Under the pieces are notes generated by a model that had not been told where the DNA came from, made no database searches, and saw nothing but the letters and a program-made list of their open reading frames with translations. The position numbers were made by a program, and so were the translations under genes. This document shows, piece by piece, positions 21,178 to 28,953 of a stretch of DNA of 28,953 nucleotides (positions within the stretch are counted from its first letter, which is position 1; every line of letters starts with the position of its first letter). This stretch comes from Priapulus caudatus. Taxonomy: Eukaryota; Priapulida; Priapulimorpha; Priapulimorphida; Priapulidae. The stretch is from NCBI RefSeq assembly GCF_000485595.1, contig NW_014577436.1, positions 97,702 to 126,654 of the forward strand. Reading direction: 5' to 3'.

Positions 21178-24100
21178 TGTGCGTGTGCGTGTGTGTGATG
21201 CGTGCATGTGATGGTGGTGCGTGCGAAATGTGTGCATGAATTTGCATGTATATGTGTGTACAAGACTTCATATTTGTTTAATTTTATACACTTTGATAAT
21301 TTAGAAATCATGGTATTTGTTTCAGACTTTGTGGAGACTGAATGGAAGAAGCTTAATTTCGATTTTTTGCACAATGGCGAATTCTTAAGGACCAACTTGA
21401 CTGAGCATATTGAAAGCAAGGGCTTGACTACAGTAAATACAAGTTTTCTCATGGTTTTCTTGGGACCCTAACCCTAACAGCTAGGTGTTCGTCAAAATGT
21501 TTTAAGTGAAATTATTGTCTAAGTCAGTTTTGATGAAAAATTATGGTCATTGTGAAAGTAAGGTAAATATATGATTATTTGCTTTTAAATTGACAATTTT
21601 ATAACCTCGGTTTGGATTCTAAATAGGGATGATAGTCAGACTCATATCTAACTTACATACAACCTTGGTCTTTTTCTGATATTTGTAGCGATCCCAATAT
21701 ACATATTGTGATAAATAAGGTGAATGTTAACAGTTGCTGATAGATTATGTCAAAAATTGTTATGGTGTACAGATTGTGACTGAGTACTTATTTCAATTGA
21801 ATGCTGGTATGAATTATAGGAGACTGTATTGGAGGTGGAGTATGTGGAGCAGACACCGGCACCTAGACCGCAGGACAGTCTGAAGCACGACGACTGGGTC
21901 AGCGCTGTCAAGTCAACGCCAGACTTGTTAGTAGACGTATTTCCATTCATTGTTCATTCGTTTAATTAACATTGAAGCGTCACTGATTTTCATAAAAAAT
22001 AATCTGTAATTTCTATGTAAAACTATTTTCCGTATTTCCATTTTCTTGAACTTTGAATGCCATCAGTCCTTTTGATCGCATTCTTGTGCTTTGTCATTTA
22101 ACGTTAGCTACTTCGTTCGCATTATTAACGTGTCTTCATGTTGGAGAAATGTGACCAGGTCGGTGTATTCAAATTAATCTAAAGAATCGGATGATTTTAT
22201 CATCCCAGATTTGTGGTACTGTTCAGTTTTTTCTGCTAAAATAATTTTATTTTTTAGCAGCATAGGGTTTGCTAATAGCATAGTATATACATTTTTCGCA
22301 CGTCACACAGCGTTTGCAAATCCTTTCTTTGTGTCCAATAATATTGTTTATCATTTACAAATAGTTTGTATTTTTCTGCCATTGGTACAGAATATTAACT
22401 GGTTGCTATGACAATACGATACATTTATGGACACCGAAGGGCTCACACCTCATGACCATTCCTGGCCATCTCGGTCCTGTGAAGGCAGTGGATTGGATAT
22501 CTCATGGTGTGTAGTGTATTTACATGATCCTCATGCTCGTACTTTTCATGTCCTACCTGACATGTTTGGCATTATGCATCTGTCCCGATTGTTCTGGTTA
22601 GAAAACATGGTTAAATTACATTATAGCTTTGTGATGGAGAGAATTTTAAACATTCAGCTAACCTGTGTAATTTTTATTTGCCTAGATCAGACATTTCACC
22701 GGAATTAGCCTAGCTTTAACAACTCTCTGAAAGATTGCTAAGCCATCTTACTTGTTACTAGATGTAATAGATTAACTGATATCGATTCTGAGTGTCCATT
22801 TCTATCGTTGAGAGAATACCTTGAGTCCTAGTTAATTAGATACCCATGGTGGTTGTGTCCTTTCTGATCGCAGTGTGGTGGTGTGTGGCAAACAATCTCT
22901 TTTTTATGCTTTTGTCATCGACAGACGAGATTGTTCTTTCGTGAATTGGAGTTATGATGATATAAGTTAGCATATGGTTCACAATATCCGCAAATTGCCT
23001 TGCAATTTGTGATGCCAGTTGAGCTAATTCCATGGTTGCTCGCAGATGAGAATGGTGGGCAGTTTGTGAGCGCCTCCCATGATCAGACGCTAATGATCTG
23101 GCAGTGGGACCGGCAGAAGAACTCGATTGAATGTGCACATGTGTGTCGCGGACACACGCGCAGTGTGGAGTGCGTCAAAGTTGATGCCAGCCACACCCGC
23201 TTCGCCAGTGGATGCTGGGATGGAATGTTGAAGATCTGGTCTACTGGTGAGAATCAGCATGTCTGTTAGCAAGCTGTTCATTGTAGAGTAGCAAGAGCAG
23301 TAGGAACTGCAGCACTAGCAACAGCAGCGCTAGCAATAGTTAGTATTCTAGAAGTAGTAGAGGTACACTCTTCATTACCAAGAATAATGGCATTACAAAA
23401 AACATCAGAGGCAGTGAGGGTAATCATGGAGCTGTAGCCTCCACCTTCTTTTCGGGTTCACCTTCCTCTCTATTGAATCTTTGTACAAGATACTGCAGTG
23501 GTTGGCCATTGCCTTCTGGACAATATTTTACCTCCACCTACAGATATCCATATTTTACTAGAATAAGTAAGTGCTAAGAGCCCTATAAATATCATGAGGA
23601 ATAATGAGTTCTTGATTAATCAAAAAATGGAAATGATTATCTTAATAAAGAGCCTTGATCAGAACATACAACGTGTGTGTTAAATAACATCCTGATTACA
23701 GGTGAGGACGAAGGGGGCTCAGGAGAACCAGACGACCATGAGCAATCACAGAAGAAGCTGAAAACCAACCAACAGAAATCCGTTACAAGGGTATGAGTAC
23801 ACTGCTGCATGACTCGGTTTTCACATGGTGTCTTTAGACGAACAGTCACATATTTTATTGAGTTGTCTCCCAGCGTCCATGATGTATTTCACTAATAAAA
23901 TTGTGAACGTACACACATACACACACAGGCACACACACATACACACACAGGCACACACACGTGTGAGTGGAGCATCACTCACGAGTGGTACAAGATAGAT
24001 CGTACATCCTCGACGCTGCGTTTGCTGAACACCAGCAAAAACTCTGAGGCTAGCCTGCAAACATTGCCTTGCAGACGCCATTGCTAACGCTAGCCGGCCA

Positions 24101-25736
24101 CAAAGAGTCACTATCGAGCATCGTGTGGACGGACACCGGCGAGGTGTGCACAGGCTCGTGGGATCACACCATCCGCACCTGGGACCTGGAGAGTGGCGCC
24201 AATAAACTCACCCTGGTAAGATGGAGTTGTCCCGGGGGTTCCTCGCTGGGCTCCAGTGTGCTAGCCCTGGAGAACCCATAACGTTGATTATCGTAGGGTC
24301 ATGCTTAGAGATATTGTTAGGGTTTTGACTACTGTTATGGTTATGGATAGATTTAGGATAGTGGTTAGGATTAGAGTTAGTGTTGTTTTTGGGCTAGGTT
24401 TATAGTTAGAATTAGTGGAAAGCTTAGATAGCCATGATCGTAGCCATATGTGACATATAATGGCCCTTCTGTATCGTCATTCGATATTCAAATTAGAAGT
24501 TGTGTGTGTGTCTCAAAGTGAGCCTCTATATGGAGCACTTGGTTTGATAGCAATGATGTCCATGGATGATTTGTGATTGTAATTTCCTACCACTTACTTA
24601 TGTAGTGCTGTGTGTTTTGGCTGAAGTTATATTCTTGAATTAGGAATTGACTAGTTTTAATTGAAACATTTCACAATAGATAGCGCCACGTGGCTGCAGG
24701 TGATTATAAGTAGCTATATTTGTAGTTTTTTATTTAAAGTAAATTGCTTACAAATTACAATAGGTGGAGCAACATAATCGTGGAAGGGTAAAATCTGTAT
24801 TATAATTGTGCACGTGTTACAGCCAGGAGCGAAAGTGCTTCTGAATCTGTCCTGGTCGCCATCAAGTCATCTTCTGCTCTCTGGCTCAGCCGACCGTCAC
24901 GTACGACTGTGGGACGTACGTGTGCCTGGTAGGTGTTTCACACATGCTTCATCTCTGCTCTGCATAAAAATGCCCTAATGCTTGGTGGGGGTCAAAATTG
25001 CTAAATTTGCCATTGTTCGGCACAGGCAACGAGAGGGCAAGAATCCTGTCTCCCTGCATTGGAATCCTCCTCGCTTGGCATCTTCCTGCCTTGCTGTCTT
25101 CCCACCAGATCTTTGGTCCTCCCTTGTATGAGGCTGCACCCCACTATGCGACCTAGACAACTTCCATTGATCCAGTTTGACTGAGACCAGTACCATACGC
25201 CTGCGTTCTCTCCCTAACAGCTTTGTCATTACGATTTCCTGGTGGTTAATAATGGTAATAATGTTTATTCCGGGCAACAGATGGCACTGCAGTGAAATCG
25301 ACATATACATCGCACAGTGGATGGGTCTCCTGCGTCTCTTGGAGTCCCAATGACACCAATCTTTTCATCTCCGGTTCCTATGACAACCTGCTTAAGCTGT
25401 GGGATGTTAGAAGGTAAGAGAAGATTTGTTAGTTATCTTAGTGGTGCATTTATATTTTTTTATTCTATTATCTATTTCTTTATTTATTTTCATAAAAGTT
25501 ATTATAGTTTTAATTTGACCTTTCACAGGCAGTATAGACGTTTAGTCCTGCACCCATATCAGGTTAACTACCACAAGCTTTACATGCTTGCTTTCAGCAC
25601 CAGCGTACCTTTATTCAACATGACCGGGCACGAGAATAAGATTCTCTGCTGTGATTGGTCGGTGCCCGATCACATGATCAGTGGCGGCGCGGACACGACG
25701 GTCAAGATATTCGAGGCGGCAGGCCACTCGTCGTGA
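18310..25736 (+). CDS. WDR12: ribosome biogenesis protein WDR12 (NLE domain plus seven WD40 repeats)
   Basis: Eleven exons: 18310-18371, 21015-21103, 21326-21432, 21820-21926, 22391-22506, 23046-23246, 23702-23790, 24075-24215, 24823-24928, 25281-25413, 25598-25736. They total 1290 nt and join in phase at GT-AG sites to give 429 residues (human about 423). Residues 11-22 ([12 protein letters not shown]) followed by [24 protein letters not shown] and [13 protein letters not shown] make the N-terminal NLE domain. Seven WD40 repeats follow, ending in motifs such as [60 protein letters not shown] and [11 protein letters not shown] short acidic/lysine linker ([19 protein letters not shown]) lies between repeats 3 and 4, as in other WDR12 proteins. 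WDR12 joins PES1 and BOP1 in the PeBoW complex needed for 27S/32S pre-rRNA processing and 60S assembly in the nucleolus; its NLE domain is the docking site for the AAA ATPase MDN1. The start was chosen because the 62-bp first exon restores the family N-terminus and its phase-2 donor (CA|GTACGT) fits the acceptor at 21014. Confidence 0.97.
18741..18847. repeat. (AGT)n/(TAG)n microsatellite with ACT interruptions
   Basis: AGTAGTAGT runs with regularly spaced ACTAGT interruptions. A short remainder (GTAGTACTAGTAGTGTAG) continues on the other side of the inserted element at 19172-19189, so the element landed inside this tract. Confidence 0.95.
18848..19171. mobile_element. young fold-back element with internal telomere repeats
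   Basis: About 324 bp. The ends are GGCGCAAATCC and GGATTTGCACC, near-perfect terminal inverted repeats. Reading inward, the left arm and the reverse-complemented right arm differ at only about 4 of 126 positions. Each arm contains three imperfect ~30-bp units of the form GTATCACGAAGTGATGCACA, GTATCATCAACTGATGCACA and ATATCAAGGAATGATGCAAA, then telomere repeats: six CCCTAA at 18956-18991 on the left and three TTAGGG at 19046-19063 on the right. The 54-bp loop carries another partial direct copy of the first unit (TTAGGTATCACAAAGTG at 19021). Both flanks read GTAGTACTA, a possible 8-9 bp target duplication, although the microsatellite context makes this ambiguous. No ORF is present, so it must be non-autonomous. 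Confidence 0.85.
19848..20080. mobile_element. fragment of a dispersed repeat (GTGCGAG...GCATGCCCCCCGG type)
   Basis: The run AACGTGCGAGTGCAGCGAGC, GGGGGGTCCGGTGGCATGCC and CCCCGGAAAATGTTGAAATC, followed by GGTGCATTCTGCGGCATTTT, resembles a dispersed repeat family that I recall from several marine invertebrate genomes. A 114-codon minus-strand frame covers it and is probably a repeat artefact. It adjoins the right end of the large fold-back, and may be part of the same composite element. Confidence 0.4.
20439..20525 (+). promoter_or_regulatory. promoter-like cluster inside WDR12 intron 1
   Basis: Two CCAAT boxes in opposite orientation (TGATTGGCT at 20439-20447 and AGCCAATCA at 20465-20473) are followed by AAAATGGCGGC at 20511-20521, an exact YY1-type core-promoter motif of the kind found at transcription starts of housekeeping genes. 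A 91-codon frame begins at this ATG (20514) and runs to 20789, with possible donors such as ATAG|GTAGGG at about 20739. It could be an alternative WDR12 start, a separate first exon, or a promoter carried by a repeat. The peptide is unrecognised and no splice from it yields the WDR12 N-terminus. Confidence 0.4.
21119..21205. repeat. TGTGCG/TGCG microsatellite in WDR12 intron 2
   Basis: GTGCGTGTGCGTGTGCGTG then TGCG units, starting 15 bp after the donor at 21104. Confidence 0.95.
23420..23545. mobile_element. possible retroposon fragment in WDR12 intron 6
   Basis: The stretch around 23485-23520 (AGATACTGCAGTGGTTGGCC followed by ATTGCCTTCTGG) resembles a conserved phrase found in some SINE and RTE-derived retroposons. 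Ends and target duplications are not visible; recognition is from memory and weak. Confidence 0.2.
23908..23962. repeat. (CA)n microsatellite in WDR12 intron 7
   Basis: Interrupted CACACA tract with two CACACACAGGCACACACACA-type units. Confidence 0.95.
24295..24420. repeat. degenerate GTTAGG-like tract in WDR12 intron 8
   Basis: Loose repetition of GTTAGGGTTTT, GTTATGGTTATGG, GTGGTTAGGATTAGAGTTAG and GTTAGAATTAG. It looks like a heavily mutated TTAGGG array. Short perfect remnants occur elsewhere, for instance CCCTAACCCTAA at 21467-21478. Confidence 0.45.
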
Positions 25737-26830
25737 ACCCGGTGTGAGAGGGGTGTGCCCACTACAGGCGGTTTCACAAGGGGCGAAAAAGGCATGCGCA
25801 CGCTGTCAGAACTGAATCATCGGACAAACGCGTTGCTCTCTCCCCGCGTTTTTGCCGTGCATCGTTGTTCGTAACCGAATACCGGACGTATCGACGGATA
25901 AACATCTTCGAGAGATCGTTACGAGGTGCCGCATGCGTACGAGCAGGCGATGGTTTCTTTCCCTCCATCCGCTGGGCAACCAAGACCCGCATCTTGCCCC
26001 ATAACGCGACAAGGGAACACGAGATCAGGGACGATTTGTGTAAGGCACTGTGTCGCGACAGTGCACTTTCATTGTTGCGAACCCGGCAGCCAACCGGAAT
26101 GGCGATGTGTTTTTTCGGGCATTGTGTGGCGCGGCGGGGTTTGTGGCAACGAAGACAAAAAACTGAATGGTTGTCGGAAGAGGGCGTGGAAAACGCTCTT
26201 CCCCCAGGGGATTGATCTCTGCTGACGTAATGTAGGAGTTGTCTCCTAATGCGTGCGCGTGGGTGCGAGCGTGTGTCATTTTCTTATCGCGTCTGAGCAG
26301 TGGGGTGGGAACGGTGGCTTCAGAAGTGCAACGAAGTAGTCGCGTTGTAGAGTTTCGTTTTAGACGCGGGTTCTGTCTAGATGTGGCTAGTGGTGTACCG
26401 ATGAAACTCTATATTGTTTATAAACATGCAATGAAGTAGAGAATTCGTATCGCTTGTTGTTTATGTGTATGTTGTATGTATGTTTATGTTATCGTTAGAC
26501 GCAGAATCATGCAGCAGATAAAAAGGTATAATACAACATATTATTAATGTATAAAACGTTTAATTAGAAACTACGAATACAATTGAAAGACATGGAGAAT
26601 ATGATGCTAATAGAAAAGCAACGTGCATGTACAGGTTCTGTACGATTACATGGAATTGGTGCCTACGTGCATGCGCACTATATGCATGTACAAATTATAT
26701 CTGAACAGAGAGTCAAGCTTGGTCTACGTACGTACGCGCTTCACTATGCTGCCTATCGTCTGTTTAACGTTCATTGGCCGTCATCATTGGTGATACATAT
26801 AAACAGTCGGCTGTATTTAGATAAGCCAGA
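25737..26830. other. WDR12 3' flank, no gene recognised
   Basis: The 600 bp after the stop codon are GC-rich and then AT-rich. No canonical AATAAA was found close to the stop. Open frames of up to 116 codons at 25865-26215 overlap each other on both strands and have no recognisable domain, so I treat them as UTR or intergenic noise. Confidence 0.5.
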
Positions 26831-27065
26831 GATGTTTACTCGGCGCCGCAAACATTTTCAGCGTAACCTATAGGCGGGTCTCTCCACTGCACCCGAGAAA
26901 ACCTTTTAGGTGCAAAAACTTCGCAGCGTGCGCCGTGAATTCTGCCCGTGGAAACGTATAAAGAAACTGGAATAATGTCACCACTTGACTGAAAAAAACA
27001 ACTGCAATAACATTGCGGTCGATACTGTGTGCAATTCGGCATAAGCCCGCAAGCCTGCACTCCCT

Positions 27066-27345
27066 TGTGATTTGGTGTGCGTGCGAACGTCTCAGTATGT
27101 ATGCGTGTACACGCGGATGTATGTATCCGTCCTCGCCTGCGCGTATGAGAGCGCGCGCATGCGTGTTGCACCCGCGTGTATATGCGTGTGTGCGCGCGTG
27201 TATGCGTGTGTGCGCGCGTGTATACGTGCGTGCGCGCGTGTATGCGTGTGTGCGCGCGCGTGTGCGCGCGTGTATGCGTGCGTGTGTGCGCGCGTGTATG
27301 CGTGTGTGCGCGCGTGTATGCGTGTGTGAGCTCGTGTATGCGTAT
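27066..27345. repeat. GTGTGCGCGCGTGTATGC tandem tract
   Basis: About 20-bp units GTGTGCGCGCGTGTATGC with one- or two-step variants from about 27175, preceded by a more irregular GTATGCGTGTACACGCGG stretch. Alternating purine/pyrimidine throughout, so able to adopt Z-DNA. Open frames in all registers are artefacts. Confidence 0.93.
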
Positions 27346-27900
27346 GTGCATACCTGTCCGAATTTATGGATATCCGAATATTGACCATTAGGAGGTATTT
27401 GTCACTAGCCATGACGTTTGCTGGCGACGTCTCCATACTAAATCGTGCGCACTCCATCTCTGCTATACAATCAATATTCCATGCAAATTTATAGGGTCTA
27501 TCGCTCGCACTCGAGCTTTGCGCCGTACATTAATTCATCCTAACATATACATATATATATTATACGTATATATTTGCTCGTCATTAAGCAAACTACATCG
27601 TTCCGATCTTTATGCGGAAATGAAAAAAGACGTTGGATAGTCGCACGGCATCTTCTTATAAACACTATTTACATTCTTATAGCTGTTATCAACAAACTCG
27701 AGAATTTTGATAAGATTCTCCGGTCCTCTTACCCGCCGCGTTGGCACTACTAAAGAGTATTCACTAATTTATACAACCGCACCATAAAGTATTTCCTCAA
27801 TTTCTTTATGCGCTCGGAATCTATTTAAAGTGCTATAAAACTATTAATTAAGTTTCGTTTATCTAAAGGATGCGAGTTAATCATTGCACCGGTGTGTGCG
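27346..27900. other. AT-rich DNA, nothing recognised
   Basis: No frame above background length, no repeat longer than a few units except a short TATACATATATATATTATACG stretch near 27545, and no splice-site pair that stands out. Confidence 0.5.
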
Positions 27901-28214
27901 CGTAACCCGAACTGCACTTGATGGCAGACGTCGACGTGCTGTCGCTGAAACGTCTACTCCGTTCTAGGAAAACATGGCCGATCGCCAGGAAGGCGCTAGT
28001 CTGCGCCGAGTCTCCACGCCGTGCAATCGATGCAGACAAATATTTTCTTCATCGTTGTAGGGGAAATAGGTTCCCACGATTAGGCCTACAGGTTTCCAAC
28101 AGGAGGAAAAAACCTATTTTCTCGGTACTCGGCTATCAATGGCGGTCACGGCAGTCATTTTGTTCTCAATGGAGAACTGTTGTATGTGTCGCGAATAATA
28201 TTTTTTTTAAACAG

Positions 28215-28260
28215 ACCGCAGCACCAGTCACGAAGGCTCACACAGTCGGATTGACGAACA
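28215..28260 (+). CDS. candidate 46-bp internal exon of an unidentified gene
   Basis: A strong acceptor (a run of T then TTTAAACAG) is followed after 46 bp by a strong donor (ACA|GTGAGTAG). Two of three frames are open (TAAPVTKAHTVGLTN or RSTSHEGSHSRIDE). It sits in a GC-rich island (27905-28640) with Met codons in good context at 27921 and at about 27974 (AAACATGGCCG). The neighbouring exons cannot be assigned, and no family is recognised. It may belong to a gene continuing past the window, or be chance. Confidence 0.25.
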
Positions 28261-28388
28261 GTGAGTAGTATCTCGCAGCGGCTGTTGCTGTTTTTCATAG
28301 TTAGTTGTTTTCCGCTAGCTTTCACGCGTGTTCACCTTTAACAATGATCACTGACGACTGAAGAGAGATGTCATCAGCTAGTACACGA

Positions 28389-28410
28389 TGGCATAGGACG
28401 TCCTATGCCA
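28389..28410. repeat. 22-bp perfect palindrome
   Basis: TGGCATAGGAC followed directly by its reverse complement, with no spacer. It could be a dimeric protein-binding site or a remnant of a mobile element end. It lies in the GC-rich island. Confidence 0.9.
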
Positions 28411-28629
28411 CGCACCCTGCACGTCAGAGCCCGGCGCTAGCAGCCGACCGTACCCTGCGTGCGTCTCGGGCCGCCGATCGCGTTGCGTCACTCGATACGC
28501 AGGCCCGGGCTAAAAAAGCTGAATTCAAACGTAGCTGCGTGGTCCCGCGGGAGCGATCGCCCTAGCCTCGCCATACAGGACGCGCAGACGAAGCGCAGCT
28601 CTGTACCCGGAGCAGCGCCGCTCCCTTCC

Positions 28630-28842
28630 AGCACACCGCAGGCAATTGGACCGTTTCAATAATAAAATGATAGTAAATAAATAGCTTTTATGTGTACTTC
28701 CGAAACTTTTCTGTTTATTTACTTTATTTTGCATAATAGAATCTTAGCGTGCGTACACACGCCACTGAGTAACTCACAAAAGCACTTAAATTTACTATGA
28801 TTTTATAATCGAAACGGTCCAAGTACCTGTGGCGCGCAGCTA
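28630..28842. repeat. inverted repeat with ~70-bp arms
   Basis: The left arm (about 28630-28700) and the right arm (about 28766-28842) are imperfect reverse complements. GGACCGTTTC at 28648-28657 matches GAAACGGTCC at 28811-28820 exactly, and similarity continues on both sides (ATAATAAAATGATAGTAAAT against its near-complement, then GCTTTTATGTG). The loop is about 65 bp. The left arm also contains AATAAA-type signals (28659-28681). It may be a small MITE; termini are not clear. Confidence 0.7.
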
Positions 28843-28857
28843 GCGCAGCGTGTATAG

Positions 28858-28931
<74 letters not shown>

Positions 28932-28953
28932 TGTGGTGCGTGCGTGCGTGCGT
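28858..28953. repeat. (TG)n then TGCG microsatellite at the window end
   Basis: About 36 TG units followed by GTGTGGTGCG and TGCG repeats running off the last base. Same TGCG motif as the first bases of the window. Confidence 0.97.

Noticed and set aside
25865-26225. Overlapping 99- and 116-codon frames after WDR12
   Set aside because: Open on both strands through base composition; no domain, most likely 3' UTR or intergenic.
27013-27457. Frames of 71-171 codons on both strands
   Set aside because: Translation of the GTGTGCGCGC tandem tract.

Overview
The window is nuclear DNA from a multicellular animal. It holds spliced genes with GT-AG introns, long non-coding stretches, many microsatellites, old transposon debris, and interstitial copies of the TTAGGG/CCCTAA telomere repeat. 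The gene content (a RhoGAP gene, ZSWIM2, WDR12) and the marine-invertebrate look of several dispersed repeats suggest an invertebrate outside the insects, perhaps a lophotrochozoan, cnidarian or invertebrate deuterostome. The sequence alone does not fix the species. Both ends of the window lie in the same TGCG tetranucleotide repeat, as would be expected if the contig breaks at unassembled repeats.

Three protein genes can be read. (1) Plus strand, about 2395-6973: the 3' part of a Rho GTPase-activating protein of the ARHGAP9/12/15/27 type. Five introns join a lysine-rich repetitive exon to six exons encoding a complete RhoGAP domain; the 5' part of the gene is outside the window or unresolved. 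(2) Minus strand, 17375 down to 9978: ZSWIM2, a predicted E3 ubiquitin ligase with SWIM, RING, ZZ and second RING domains in about ten coding exons. (3) Plus strand, 18310-25736: a complete WDR12 gene for a 60S ribosome-biogenesis factor. Its eleven exons join in phase throughout to give 429 residues with an NLE domain and seven WD40 repeats.

The RhoGAP gene and ZSWIM2 converge, with about 3 kb of gene-free DNA between their stop codons. ZSWIM2 and WDR12 diverge, with start codons 934 bp apart, so they probably share a bidirectional promoter. No functional link between the three genes is implied; they look like ordinary neighbours. From 25737 to the end there is no recognisable gene, only GC-rich islands, one well-bounded candidate exon, and repeats.

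The most unusual part is intron 1 of WDR12. A large, diverged fold-back element (about 18641-19847) has been split in its left arm by an AGT/TAG microsatellite. A second, much younger fold-back of about 324 bp (18848-19171) sits in that microsatellite. Its arms are nearly identical, are built of about 30-bp tandem units, and end in inward-facing telomere repeats. A second theme is that two introns of the RhoGAP gene carry short, decayed look-alikes of the start of the exon that follows them.
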